From Methylocystis rosea (GTDB taxonomy: Bacteria; Pseudomonadota; Alphaproteobacteria; Rhizobiales; Beijerinckiaceae): a DNA stretch of 64,000 bases. Below the pieces are notes generated by a model. The model was not told the origin of the DNA. It ran no database searches and was given only the letters and a program-made list of their open reading frames with translations. The translations under genes were made by a program, and so were the position numbers. The number at the start of each line of letters is the position of its first letter. Within the stretch, counting starts at the first letter, position 1. Location: positions 2,827,501-2,891,500 of the forward strand of contig NZ_CP034086.1 in the NCBI RefSeq assembly GCF_003855495.1, given 5' to 3'. This document shows positions 8,036-16,965 of this stretch, piece after piece.

Positions 8036-9922
8036 ATGAAGATTCGCCCCATTCCTGCAAGACGCCCCTCCAGCGGCGGCGCTGAACAGCGAACGCGGGG
8101 GCGCCGCGCGCTCAGCTTCGCCCTCTCGCTCCTTATTGCCGCGCCCGCCTCGGGCGCGGCCCCGACCCCTCGAGCGGTCGAAGCGCCCTGCCCGACGCAT
8201 GGGATCGCCATGCACGGCGCGCCCGCTTTGCCAAGCGATTTCCATCACTTCCCTTACGCCGAGCCGGAAGCGAAGAAGGGCGGCAAACTTCGCGTCGGCC
8301 TCGCCGGCACCTTCGACAGCCTCAACCCGTTCAATCTCAAGTCGGGAACCGCGGCGCAGGGGCTTGTCGGCAATGTCTTTCAAGGCCTGATGGCCCGCTC
8401 GCAAGACGAACCCTTCACCCTCTATGGCCTGATCGCGCGCTCGATCGACATCGATCCGGCGCGTTCGCAGGTGACTTTCCACCTCGACCCGCGCGCGCGC
8501 TTTTCCGACGGCAAGCCGATCACCGCCGAAGACGTGCTGTTCTCGTTCGATCTCTTAAAGACGAAGGGACGGCCGCAGCAGCGCATCGCCTATGGGCTGG
8601 TCAAATCGATCGACGCGCCGGACGCGCATACCGTGCGTTACGACCTCTCAGGCGTCGGCGACCGGGAGCTGCCGCTCATTCTCGCGATCATGCCGGTGCT
8701 GCCCAAACACGCGACCGACGTCGAGCGCTTTTCCGAAGCGACGCTCGCCAAGCCCGTCGGCTCCGGCCCCTATGTGATCGCAGACGCGCAAGTCGGCGCG
8801 CGCCTGTTGCTGCGCCGCAATGAGGACTATTGGGGCGCCGACCTGCCGAGCCAGCGCGGATTCTACAATTTCGACGAGATCGACATCCAATATTTCCGCG
8901 ACGGCAATTCGCTCTTCGAAGCCTTCAAGGCGGGCCTGCTCGACTATCGCGACGAAACCAGCACAACCCGCTGGGCGAGCGGCTACGACTTCCCGGCGCT
9001 CACCGACGGACGCGTGGTGAAGGAGACGCTGAAAAACGAAAATCCCAAAGGCATGGAGGGGTTCGTCTTCAATACGCGCCGTCCCCTGTTCAAGGACATC
9101 CGCCTGCGCGAAGCGCTCGGCATGATGTTCGACTTCGAATGGGTCAACGCGAATCTCTACGCCGGCCTCTACACCCGCACCAAAAGCTTCTTCGATGAAT
9201 CCGAATTGTCCTCCTCCGGCCGCCCGGCGTCCCCCGGGGAGCGCGCCTTGCTGGCGCCGTTTCCGGACGCGGTGCGCGAAGACATTCTGGAAGGCCGCTG
9301 GCGGCCGCCCGTCAATGACGGGTCAGGCCGCGACCGCGAGATGGCCAAGCGCGCGCTGGATCTGCTCGAGAGCGCCGGCTACCGCATCGAAAACGGCGTG
9401 TTGCGCAAGGACGGCGAGCCTGTCTCCTTCGAGATCATGGTCAAGGACCGAAATCAGGAGCGGCTTGCGCTCAACTATGCCGGCTCGCTGCAGCGCATCG
9501 GGGTCGACGCCCGCGTGCGACTCGTCGACGAGGTGCAATATCAGCGCCGACGGCAGAAGTTCGATTTCGACATGATGCTCGGCCAATGGCTCGCCTCGGC
9601 CTCGCCCGGCAACGAGCAGCGCATGCGCTGGGGGTCTTCGAGCGCGAACCAGGAAGCTTCGTTCAACCTCGCCGGCGCCGCTTCGCCCGCGATCGACGCG
9701 CTCATCGCCGCCCTGCTGGCCGCGACCAGCCACGACGATTTCATCACCGCGGTGCGCGCGTACGACCGTGTGCTGCTATCCGGCTTCTACGTCGTGCCGC
9801 TGTATCATGCGTCCGACCAATGGCTCGCGCATTCGACCGACATTGCGCGCCCGGCGCGATTGCCGCGCTATGCATCGCCGATGTTCAGTCCGACGCTCGA
9901 GAGCTGGTGGAGACAGCGCTGA
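8036..9922 (+). CDS. Extracellular solute-binding protein family 5 (YejA-like)
   Basis: 628 residues from the ATG at 8036; a TTG 18 nt upstream is also in frame. The N-terminus has a basic stretch and a hydrophobic core ending near ASGAAP, a Sec signal. The mature protein has the SBP_bac_5 layout: KKGGKLRVGLAGTFDSLNPFN, ARFSDGKPITAEDVLFSFDLL, KPVGSGPYVI and a RNEDYWG segment. The HGIAMHGAPALP lead-in matches the YejA branch, which binds oligopeptides or microcin C-type compounds. No cognate permease or ATPase genes lie next to it, so it either feeds a transporter encoded elsewhere or the rest has been lost. Ligand unknown. Confidence 0.87.
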   Translation: MKIRPIPARRPSSGGAEQRTRGRRALSFALSLLIAAPASGAAPTPRAVEAPCPTHGIAMHGAPALPSDFHHFPYAEPEAKKGGKLRVGLAGTFDSLNPFNLKSGTAAQGLVGNVFQGLMARSQDEPFTLYGLIARSIDIDPARSQVTFHLDPRARFSDGKPITAEDVLFSFDLLKTKGRPQQRIAYGLVKSIDAPDAHTVRYDLSGVGDRELPLILAIMPVLPKHATDVERFSEATLAKPVGSGPYVIADAQVGARLLLRRNEDYWGADLPSQRGFYNFDEIDIQYFRDGNSLFEAFKAGLLDYRDETSTTRWASGYDFPALTDGRVVKETLKNENPKGMEGFVFNTRRPLFKDIRLREALGMMFDFEWVNANLYAGLYTRTKSFFDESELSSSGRPASPGERALLAPFPDAVREDILEGRWRPPVNDGSGRDREMAKRALDLLESAGYRIENGVLRKDGEPVSFEIMVKDRNQERLALNYAGSLQRIGVDARVRLVDEVQYQRRRQKFDFDMMLGQWLASASPGNEQRMRWGSSSANQEASFNLAGAASPAIDALIAALLAATSHDDFITAVRAYDRVLLSGFYVVPLYHASDQWLAHSTDIARPARLPRYASPMFSPTLESWWRQR

Positions 9923-10046
9923 GCATCGCAGCAGACATGCGCCGGCGCACGTTTTCGGCGGGTCTGGCGCGCTAGACGTCGATGGGCGCCCAGGGCTCGC
10001 CTTCGCGGGAAGGTCTCTACCCCCTGCGGCATGAATAGGAGCGCCC

Positions 10047-11093
10047 GTGTCCCTGTCGCTCGATAACATTCTCTCAACGCGCCTGTCGCGGAGGGTTCAT
10101 TCCATGGGTTTCGCACTTTTTGTCGTCGGCGCCGCCGCCATCGGCCTCTTGATCATCGACCGATCCTTCAACCTCGGCCTGCCGATCGGCCTCTTCCAAA
10201 ATCCGCTGTTCTGGTTCGCCTATGTCGCGCTGCTGGCTCTGTCGACGATGGTGCGCTTCGTGCGCCAGCAGACCGTGCTCGTCATCGAGCGGCTGGGCCG
10301 TTACAACCGATCGCTGACCGCCGGCGTCAATTTCGTCTGGCCGATCGTCGAGCGGGTGGCTTACACCTTCGATCTGCGCGAACAGGTGATCGACGTGCCG
10401 GAACAGGACGCGATCACCAAGGACAACGCCACTGTCACCATCGACGGCGTTCTCTATTATAAGATCGTCAACGCCAAGGACGCCGCCTATGGCGCGCAGG
10501 ACATCCGCCGCGCCATCATCAATCTGGCGCAGACCTCGATGCGCTCGGCCATCGGCTCGATGGAGCTCGACAAGACCTTCGAGAACCGAAGCGAGATCAA
10601 CGAGCGCGTCGTGCGCGCAGTGTCAGACGCGGCGCAGCTCTGGGGCGCGCATGTCACGCGCTATGAGATCAAGGACATCGCCATGCCCGAATCGCTGCGC
10701 CAGTCGATGGAGCGGCAGATGAAGGCCGAGCGCGACAAGCGGGCGACGGTGCTCGAATCGGAAGGCGTGAAACAATCCGAGATCAACCGCGCCGAAGGCG
10801 AGAAGCAGGCGGCGATTCTGCGCGCCGAAGGCCAGGCGAAGGCGATCGAGCTGGTGCGCACGCAAATCACCCAGGTCGGCGGCGATCAGGCGGTGCAGCT
10901 CGAAGTCGCCAAAAGCGCCATCGAGCAATATGGCCGCCTCGCCAAGGCCGGCAATTCGCTGGTGCTGATGGGCGACGGCGCCGACCCCGCCGGCTGGATC
11001 GCCAAGGCGATGGCGGTGCTCAAGGCCGTCAACGCCAGCCCTGCGCCCAGCGAGGCGCAGCGCCGCGCGCAGCCCTGGCGGGAAGCGGAATAA
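10047..11093 (+). CDS. SPFH/stomatin-like (paraslipin/QmcA) membrane protein
   Basis: 348 residues: two N-terminal hydrophobic segments, then the SPFH domain beginning at VRQQTVLVIERLGRYNR, with the stomatin signature regions REQVIDVPEQDAITKDNA and RSAIGSMELDKTFENR, and a charged coiled coil (MERQMKAERDKRA, EGEKQAAILRAEGQAKA). Such proteins form oligomers in lipid microdomains and control membrane proteases. The start is the GTG at 10047, preceded by AGGAG at good spacing; an ATG at 10104 with its own AGGG is the alternative. The partner NfeD gene begins 3 nt after its stop, the usual SPFH-NfeD pair. Confidence 0.92.
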   Translation: MSLSLDNILSTRLSRRVHSMGFALFVVGAAAIGLLIIDRSFNLGLPIGLFQNPLFWFAYVALLALSTMVRFVRQQTVLVIERLGRYNRSLTAGVNFVWPIVERVAYTFDLREQVIDVPEQDAITKDNATVTIDGVLYYKIVNAKDAAYGAQDIRRAIINLAQTSMRSAIGSMELDKTFENRSEINERVVRAVSDAAQLWGAHVTRYEIKDIAMPESLRQSMERQMKAERDKRATVLESEGVKQSEINRAEGEKQAAILRAEGQAKAIELVRTQITQVGGDQAVQLEVAKSAIEQYGRLAKAGNSLVLMGDGADPAGWIAKAMAVLKAVNASPAPSEAQRRAQPWREAE

Positions 11094-11096
11094 AAG

Positions 11097-11561
11097 ATGG
11101 AGACCGCCTTCCTCTACGATCCCGCCAATGCGAGCCTGATCGCCGGCCTGATTCTGCTCGGACTCGACATCGTCGTGATCGGCCTGTCGCCAGTGATGTT
11201 CGTCGCGGTGGGCGCGCTGCTGACCAGCGCGGTTCTCTATGCGACCGGCTGGCGGCCATCGCTCGTCGAAACCGCGGCGATCGTCGCCGGCGCTGGCCTC
11301 TTGATCGCCATCGTCGGCAGGAAACCGCTGCAGCGGTTTCAAAACGCCGACGTCGAAGAAGATAAGAGCAGCGATCTGATCGGCCGCGAACTGACGACGA
11401 CGCATGTAGTGACGAAAACCCATGGCGTCGTGTTCTGGTCCGGCGTCGAATGGCAGGCGCGGCTTGCGCAAGACTCGGCCGTCGAGAGCCTTGCGCCCGG
11501 CGCGCGGGCGCGGGTGGTGGCGGTGGAGAATCTGGCGCTGGTGCTGGCGCCGCGCTCCTGA
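11097..11561 (+). CDS. NfeD-like membrane protein
   Basis: 154 residues: three hydrophobic helices (residues about 14-88) and a soluble C-terminal OB-fold starting near SSDLIGRELTTTHVV and ending in GARARVVAVENLALVLAP, the short NfeD form without a protease domain. It partners the SPFH protein immediately upstream, a pairing conserved across bacteria, and is thought to help organise SPFH oligomers in the inner membrane. The spacing of 3 nt indicates one transcript. An extragenic palindromic repeat begins about 100 nt after its stop. Confidence 0.9.
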   Translation: METAFLYDPANASLIAGLILLGLDIVVIGLSPVMFVAVGALLTSAVLYATGWRPSLVETAAIVAGAGLLIAIVGRKPLQRFQNADVEEDKSSDLIGRELTTTHVVTKTHGVVFWSGVEWQARLAQDSAVESLAPGARARVVAVENLALVLAPRS

Positions 11562-11667
11562 AGTGGAGGGGAGATGTCGTCCTTCGGAGCGCGATGTTCG
11601 CGTTGACAGTCGCGAGCGGCATGGAGAGGTTCATACCCGCTCCGGCTGATCCGTTCGCTCTGGACCC

Positions 11668-11779
11668 TGTCATTCCCGGCAGGCCGAAGGCCTGACCGGG
11701 AAATCCAGAGCCAATCCAAGAACACTGGTCTTGCTCTGGATTCCCGATCGCGCGCTTTGCGCGCGCGTCGGGAATGACA
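11668..11779. repeat. REP-type palindromic element
   Basis: Bounded by TGTCATTCCCG and CGGGAATGACA as inverted ends. Between them lie two further inverted pairs: AATCCAGAG/CTCTGGATT and the hairpins AGGCC-GAA-GGCCT and GCGCGC-TTT-GCGCGC. The nesting gives a cruciform-like element of about 112 bp in the gap between the nfeD gene and higBA. This is a common alphaproteobacterial extragenic palindrome type, here in a single copy. Confidence 0.8.
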
Positions 11780-11803
11780 TCCGAGCCGTTTAAACAGACC
11801 GTA

Positions 11804-12112
11804 TCAGGCCACAGATTTGAGCGGCTTGGCGCGGGCGATACGCTCGCGCTCCTTGGGCGAGTGCATCGCCTCCCACAAATCGCTGCGGCGCTGCACGTTC
11901 AGCCAAAACTCCGGGCTGTTGCCAAAAACCCGCGCGAGAATAAGCGCCGTCGGCGCGGTGACAGCTCGCCGATCATTACAGAGTTCATTGACGTGTTTGC
12001 GCTGAACGCCCATGGCGTCCGCCAATGCGACCTGCGTGAGCCTCGAAGGGATCATGAACTCTTCAGTAAGGATCTCGCCGACGCTCGCCGGCTTGCGTTT
12101 CGTTGTCAGCAT
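11804..12112 (-). CDS. higA: HigA-type antitoxin (XRE family)
   Basis: 102 residues with the HigA signature: ASVGEILTEEFMIPSRLTQ at the start, a helix-turn-helix from VALADAMGVQRKHVNELCNDRR, and the conserved ARVFGNSPEFWLNVQ after it. It binds and neutralises the toxin made from the gene 6 nt upstream and represses their shared promoter. The toxin-first gene order is the classical higBA order. A 19-bp palindrome upstream of higB is the likely operator. The final helix (SPKERERIARAKPLKS) is longer than in minimal HigA. Confidence 0.92.
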   Translation of the reverse strand: MLTTKRKPASVGEILTEEFMIPSRLTQVALADAMGVQRKHVNELCNDRRAVTAPTALILARVFGNSPEFWLNVQRRSDLWEAMHSPKERERIARAKPLKSVA

Positions 12113-12118
12113 GTCGCC

Positions 12119-12415
12119 TCAATCATAGCTGTGATCATCGAGATAAAGGGCCTTCGCTTCTCCCGTCGCGCCGTTCCATTCGAAGATCAGCCGCCACTGC
12201 TTATTGACCCGGATTGAATGTAAACCTTCGAGCGCACCGCGGAGCTTTTCGAAATGATTGCTGGGCGGAACACGCAGATCCTGATCCGTCGTCGCATCGT
12301 CGATCATCTGAATCTTTCGAAAAAGACGGCCATCAAGTTCGGGAGGAATTTTCTTTGACCGAAGGTCGTCGACGAAAAAATTGCGCAGCCAGTCATCCCG
12401 AAAACTCACGATCAT
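12119..12415 (-). CDS. higB: HigB-type toxin (RelE/ParE superfamily)
   Basis: 98 residues matching the HigB mRNA interferase family: a FRDDWLRNFF start, LFRKIQMIDDATTDQDLRVPPSNHFEKL, the LHSIRVNKQWRLIFEW core strand pair and a YLDDHSYD end. These toxins cut mRNA on the ribosome; the basic RVNKQWR stretch carries the usual active-site residues. It is the first gene of a two-gene unit with higA and is somewhat less GC-biased than surrounding housekeeping genes, compatible with horizontal acquisition. It lies between an extragenic palindrome and mutL. Confidence 0.92.
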   Translation of the reverse strand: MIVSFRDDWLRNFFVDDLRSKKIPPELDGRLFRKIQMIDDATTDQDLRVPPSNHFEKLRGALEGLHSIRVNKQWRLIFEWNGATGEAKALYLDDHSYD

Positions 12416-12442
12416 TCCGACGACCTCGCCGAGGTGGGTCAG

Positions 12443-12461
12443 TGTACCGCCTCACGGTACA
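12443..12461. promoter_or_regulatory. Candidate HigA operator
   Basis: A perfect 19-bp inverted repeat, TGTACCG-CCTCA-CGGTACA, lies 28 bp upstream of the higB start codon, where an autoregulated toxin-antitoxin promoter would be. HigA-type proteins bind palindromes as dimers. Assignment is from symmetry and position only. Confidence 0.6.
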
Positions 12462-12557
12462 ACGTGCAAGCTGAACTTCCAGCCTGTGCGAGCCGGGCAA
12501 ATCCTCCCGAACAGGTGTAACCTCCAGATCCGCGTTCCCTTAAGGCGCTTTCAAATT

Positions 12558-14336
12558 ATGCCCGTTCGCCGTCTCGATCCCATCCTCGTCGATCGCATCG
12601 CCGCCGGCGAAGTGGTCGAGCGCCCGGCGTCCGCCGTCAAGGAGCTGGTCGAGAACGCGCTTGACGCCGGCGCGACGCGCATCGACGTCGCGGTCGAACG
12701 GGGCGGCAAAAGCCTCATCCGCGTCATCGACGACGGCAGCGGCATGGACGAGCGCGACCTGGCCCTCGCCATCGAGCGCCATGCGACGTCGAAAATCCCC
12801 GACGGCGATCTGACCAGCATCGCGACGCTTGGCTTTCGCGGCGAGGCGCTGCCCTCGATCGCCGCGGTCGCGGACCTGACGATCGACACCCGGGTGATGG
12901 GCGCCCCGCACGGCTTTTCGATCCGGGTCGAGGCCGGCGAGAAGCGCGGACTCTCGGCCTCGAACTGGCCGCGCGGCACCAAGATCGAAGCGCGCGCGCT
13001 GTTCGCCGCGACGCCGGCGCGGCTCAAGTTCCTCAAAACCGAGCGCACCGAGACGGCGGCGATCGTCGACGTGGTCAAGCGACTCGCCATGGCCCATCCG
13101 CAGGCGCGGTTCTCGCTGTCCGCCGACAGCGGCGCGCTCTTCGACTATTCCGCCTGCGGCGACGATTCCGCGCGGCGCATCTTCCAGATTCTTGGCGAAG
13201 AATTCGCCGCCAACGCGTTTCGGCTGGACGCCGAGCGCGAAGGCGTGCGCCTTTCGGGCATTGCCGGCCTGCCGACCTACAGTCGCGGCAACGCCCAGCT
13301 GCAATATGTCTATGTCAATGGAAGGCCGGTGCGCGACAAGCTCTTCGCCGGCGCCATTCGCGCCGCCTATCTCGATTACTTAAGTTCCGACCGCCATCCC
13401 GTCGTCGCGCTCTTCATCGAATGCGATCCGCGCAGCGTCGACGTCAATGTGCATCCGGCAAAAGCGGAAGTGCGCTTCGCCGATCCGGGGCTGGTGCGCG
13501 GCCTCGTCGTCGGCGCGTTGAAGCAGGCGCTTGCCGAGAAGAGCCATCGCAGCGCCGATACGCGCGCGCGCGCGGCGATCGACGCTTTGGCGCGCGGCAA
13601 CGGCGCCCAATATCGCGCGCCGGCGCCGGCGAACTGGAGCCTGCCGCGCTCGCCTTACGCGCCCGCCGGCTTCGAAGACCAGCCACAAGCGGCTTTTGAG
13701 GCCGGCGCGCCGATGGCCGATGCGCGCGCGCATGACGCGCCGGCGCAGGAGCCCGAGGCGCCGCTCGGCGCGGCGCGCGCGCAGCTGCACGAAACCTACA
13801 TCATCGCCCAAACGCGCGACGGTCTCGTCATCGTCGACCAGCACGCGGCGCATGAGCGCATCGTCTATGAGAAGCTCAAACGCCAGCGCGAGCAGGCCGG
13901 CGTCGCGCGACAGATGCTGCTGATCCCCGCGGTGGTTGAACTCGACGAGTCACGCATGAATGCGCTTGCGCCGGCCCTGAACGAACTTGCGGCGCTTGGT
14001 CTCTCGCTCGAGCCTTTCGGCCCCGGCGCCGTGCTGGTGCGCGAGACCCCGGCGCTGCTCGGCGAGGTGGACTGCAAGCGTCTCGTGGAGGACATCGCCG
14101 ACATCTTGGCGGAGGAAGGCGACGCGCGCGGACTGTCGCGCAGGCTCGATCACGTGCTCGCGACCTGCGCCTGCCATCATTCCGTGCGGGCCGGCAGGCG
14201 GCTTTCGGCGCCCGAGATGAATGCGCTGCTGCGCGAGATGGAGACGACGCCCGGGGCCGCTCAATGCAATCACGGCCGGCCCACCTATATTGAGCTGAAG
14301 CTCGCCGACATCGAAAAGCTTTTCGGGCGCAGGTGA
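12558..14336 (+). CDS. mutL: DNA mismatch repair protein MutL
   Basis: 592 residues from the ATG at 12558, chosen because the family consensus starts there (MPVRRLDPILVDRIAAGEVVERP). GHKL ATPase motifs are visible: ELVENALDAGA (motif I with the catalytic E and N), DDGSGM (motif II), RHATSKI and GFRGEALPSI (motif III). A Pro/Ala-rich linker (about residues 330-390) leads to the C-terminal dimerisation domain beginning at LGAARAQLHETYIIAQT. There is no DQHAxxERI endonuclease-type DQHA(X)2E(X)4E; the sequence reads VDQHAAHERIVYE, which does match that motif, so an endonuclease-active MutL is likely. It couples MutS recognition to strand incision. Confidence 0.95.
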   Translation: MPVRRLDPILVDRIAAGEVVERPASAVKELVENALDAGATRIDVAVERGGKSLIRVIDDGSGMDERDLALAIERHATSKIPDGDLTSIATLGFRGEALPSIAAVADLTIDTRVMGAPHGFSIRVEAGEKRGLSASNWPRGTKIEARALFAATPARLKFLKTERTETAAIVDVVKRLAMAHPQARFSLSADSGALFDYSACGDDSARRIFQILGEEFAANAFRLDAEREGVRLSGIAGLPTYSRGNAQLQYVYVNGRPVRDKLFAGAIRAAYLDYLSSDRHPVVALFIECDPRSVDVNVHPAKAEVRFADPGLVRGLVVGALKQALAEKSHRSADTRARAAIDALARGNGAQYRAPAPANWSLPRSPYAPAGFEDQPQAAFEAGAPMADARAHDAPAQEPEAPLGAARAQLHETYIIAQTRDGLVIVDQHAAHERIVYEKLKRQREQAGVARQMLLIPAVVELDESRMNALAPALNELAALGLSLEPFGPGAVLVRETPALLGEVDCKRLVEDIADILAEEGDARGLSRRLDHVLATCACHHSVRAGRRLSAPEMNALLREMETTPGAAQCNHGRPTYIELKLADIEKLFGRR

Positions 14337-14413
14337 GTCAGAAAGTCTCTGCGACGGCGTAACCTTTGCCTGACCCCGCGCGAATAGACAGAGTGAGAAC
14401 GCAGGAGCTGATC

Positions 14414-14941
14414 TTGAATCGTCGCAGCCTCATGTCTGGCGCCGTTTTTCTGGCGTTCGCTCGGAAGGCGCATGCCGCCCCCGAAATGGTCGAGATCGAA
14501 ACATTCGACCCGAACGGCAAGAGCCTCGGTCTTTCGCGCGTCGAAAAAATCGTCAAGACCGATGCCGAATGGCGCGCGCAACTCTCGCCGCTCGCCTTCG
14601 ACGTTACACGCAAGGACGGCACGGAGCGCGCCTTCTCCGGGCCCAACTGGGATAATCACGCGGACGGAAGCTATCGATGCGTCTGCTGCGATACGGCGCT
14701 GTTCGACTCCAAAACCAAATATGACTCAGGCACAGGCTGGCCGAGCTTCTTCGCGCCGATTTCCAAGGCGAATGTCCTTGAGAGCGCCGACACGTCGTTC
14801 GGCATGAGACGCGTCGCGGTCTCCTGTAAGCGCTGCGACGCGCATCTTGGCCATGTGTTCACCGACGGTCCAAAGCCGACGGGCCTGCGTTACTGCATGA
14901 ATGGCGTCGCGCTGCGCTTCGTCGGGCGCGGACAAGCGTAG
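14414..14941 (+). CDS. msrB: Exported peptide-methionine (R)-S-oxide reductase MsrB
   Basis: 175 residues from a TTG at 14414, preferred over an upstream TTG at 14366 because GGAG sits 6 nt before it and it gives a signal sequence ([20 protein letters not shown]) with a twin-arginine-like start. The MsrB domain has two zinc CxxC pairs (CVCC and CKRC), the GTGWPSF motif and the catalytic cysteine in LRYCMNG. It reduces the R form of methionine sulphoxide in proteins. An exported msrA follows 11 nt later, so the two form a pair repairing periplasmic or secreted proteins. Confidence 0.9.
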   Translation: MNRRSLMSGAVFLAFARKAHAAPEMVEIETFDPNGKSLGLSRVEKIVKTDAEWRAQLSPLAFDVTRKDGTERAFSGPNWDNHADGSYRCVCCDTALFDSKTKYDSGTGWPSFFAPISKANVLESADTSFGMRRVAVSCKRCDAHLGHVFTDGPKPTGLRYCMNGVALRFVGRGQA

Positions 14942-14952
14942 GAGATATCGCC

Positions 14953-15630
14953 ATGAGATCCACCGCCGCTGTTCTCGTCGCCGTGCTGATCATGCTGGTT
15001 TCTTTGCACGCCAGCGCCGCTGAACACGCTGTCGTTCTGCCAGCTCCCGCTTACGATCCCGTCGTCACGAACGGCGGCGAACAAAAGCTCGTCCTCGCCG
15101 GCGGCTGCTTTTGGGGCGTGCAGGGCGTGTTTCAGCGCGTGAAAGGCGTCTCGCGCGCCGTATCCGGCTATGCCGGCGGCGCCAAGGAGACGGCGCGCTA
15201 CGAAAAGGTTTCGCAAGGCGACACCGGTCACGCGGAGTCAGTCGAAGTCACTTACGATCCGAAGACCGTCAGTCTTGGAGAACTGCTGCGCGTCTATTTT
15301 TCCGTCGCGCATGATCCGACGCAGCTTAACCGCCAGGGTCCTGACGCAGGCGCGCAATATCGTTCGGCGATTTTCGTGGCGAACGCCGACCAGGACAAAA
15401 CCGCGCGCGACTATATCGCGCAGCTTTCAAAGGCAAAGGTCCTTTCGGCGCCGATCGTCACCACGCTCGAACCGCTGAAGGCGTTCTATCCGGCGGAGCC
15501 CTATCATCAGGATTATCTGGTGCGCCATCCTGCGCAACCTTACATCGTCTATAACGACTTGCCGAAAATCGAAGATCTCAAGCGCCTTTTTCCGACGCTC
15601 TATCGTGAAAGTCCGGCGCTGACCAACTGA
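14953..15630 (+). CDS. msrA: Exported peptide-methionine (S)-S-oxide reductase MsrA
   Basis: 225 residues with an N-terminal signal peptide (MRSTAAVLVAVLIMLVSLHASA) followed by an MsrA domain: GGCFWG with the catalytic cysteine, VSGYAGG, GHAESVEVTYDP and FSVAHDPTQLNRQGPDAGAQY, and a YHQDYL end motif. It reduces S-methionine sulphoxide. GGAG precedes the ATG. Together with the adjacent exported MsrB it covers both diastereomers, an arrangement parallel to periplasmic Msr systems of other bacteria, but without an MsrPQ-type membrane partner here; electron supply is not evident. Confidence 0.92.
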   Translation: MRSTAAVLVAVLIMLVSLHASAAEHAVVLPAPAYDPVVTNGGEQKLVLAGGCFWGVQGVFQRVKGVSRAVSGYAGGAKETARYEKVSQGDTGHAESVEVTYDPKTVSLGELLRVYFSVAHDPTQLNRQGPDAGAQYRSAIFVANADQDKTARDYIAQLSKAKVLSAPIVTTLEPLKAFYPAEPYHQDYLVRHPAQPYIVYNDLPKIEDLKRLFPTLYRESPALTN

Positions 15631-15723
15631 TCCGCCAAGACGCGAGCCCGAGTTGCCGCGGCGCACTCAGGCGGCCACGGGTTCGCGATGCGCTCCGCTT
15701 ACCCTACGAGCTATGATGTCGAG

Positions 15724-16965
15724 CTAATCAACAAGTCCATGATTCTGAGGGTCGGCGGCATTAGCCTCACGCTCGGTCTCATCGGCGAGCGGTTCTTGCG
15801 CGGCAAATTCTTTTCCTGACTCGTTCTGCGGCGCCGGCTCCACTTCCACCTGTTCGGCGTCGCTCGACGACGCTTCGATTGGCTCCAGGGATAGGGCTTC
15901 CTCGTCGCACATGAGGCGCATCGCGGCGGCGATCGGATCTTCGGCCGAGGCCGCGCGCGCCGGGGCAAACGCGCGCAGCGCCCCGCGCAAGGCTTCGCCG
16001 GCGGCGTTGCGCTTGATGAAGTGCCGTTCAAACACGCGCATAACATGCGCCACGCCCTCCTGCGTGACGCTGCGCCTGTCTGGCGCGAAATAATCGGTCG
16101 GCGCATAGCCGCCGGCGACAATTTCATAAGAAGGAAAATAGGCGACCTGACCGAGCGCGCGCGAAAGCATATCGCAGGCGACGCGCAGCGCCGACTTCGA
16201 ATACATCGTGGAGATCAGCACATGACGCGGCTCGGCGGTGGCGACGAGCGGCACGGGCGAAACGGTCAAAATCACCCGCGCGCCAGGATTGACGGCGCGC
16301 AGACGCGCGATGAAGGCGGTCATGTCGGCGACGACGTCATCGACGCCAAGGTTGACGAATTCGTGTCGCGCGGGAGAGTAATCGCCGCCCGCAACGCCCG
16401 GGCAGAGCGGAAACGCCGCGCCATCCTCGCGCGAACGCCAGAGTTCTGTCAGTCCGAGCGTGAACACAAAGACGTCGAGCGTCTCGAACGCCCGGCGCAC
16501 GGCTTCGAAATGACGTTCGCGATCATAATCGAGTTCGCGGACCGAGTTGAATCCGCCGGGCTGAATTTGCGGCCGAAACGGGTCGATCACATGCGCGGCG
16601 TCTTCCGGCCAGTAGTTTTCCTTTGGCGTGAACCGCCCATAGGCGCGATCGAAAAGCTGCAGCAGCTGGCGGCTCGTGTAGATATTGCCGTAGCGCGCCG
16701 TGTAGAGTCCGTAATTGAGCGCGTCGGCGGCCTGTTGACCGATGAAGCAATGCGGCGACTCGGTGATGAGATAATTGCAGCCGCTCGACTTCAAATAGCG
16801 GCCGATGTGTTGAGCGAAACAGCTCCCGGCGGTTGCGATTTTTTCACGAAGGCCGAGCCGGAAAGGCGCCTCCACGACGGGATCGAGTTCGCCGGGCGCG
16901 ACATCCGCGACCGCGCGGCGCCACAGGGCGTAGTCGGGGCGTTTCGAATAGGGATGCGTCTTCAT
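15724..16965 (-). CDS. GSCFA-domain protein
   Basis: 413 residues. The name-giving GSCFA motif is at residues 47-51 (IATAGSCFAQHIG), followed by family-typical stretches ESPHCFIGQQ, GNIYTSRQLLQL and FVFTLGLTELW, and VNPGARVILTVSPVPL. The family (PF08885) is SGNH-esterase-related and often found beside polysaccharide or surface-glycan genes. The last 75 residues are acidic, Ala/Glu-rich and probably disordered. The ATG overlaps the upstream SGNH-like gene's stop by 4 nt, so these are translated together. It lacks a signal peptide, so it acts in the cytoplasm or on the membrane's inner face. Substrate unknown. Confidence 0.85.
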   Translation of the reverse strand: MKTHPYSKRPDYALWRRAVADVAPGELDPVVEAPFRLGLREKIATAGSCFAQHIGRYLKSSGCNYLITESPHCFIGQQAADALNYGLYTARYGNIYTSRQLLQLFDRAYGRFTPKENYWPEDAAHVIDPFRPQIQPGGFNSVRELDYDRERHFEAVRRAFETLDVFVFTLGLTELWRSREDGAAFPLCPGVAGGDYSPARHEFVNLGVDDVVADMTAFIARLRAVNPGARVILTVSPVPLVATAEPRHVLISTMYSKSALRVACDMLSRALGQVAYFPSYEIVAGGYAPTDYFAPDRRSVTQEGVAHVMRVFERHFIKRNAAGEALRGALRAFAPARAASAEDPIAAAMRLMCDEEALSLEPIEASSSDAEQVEVEPAPQNESGKEFAAQEPLADETEREANAADPQNHGLVD

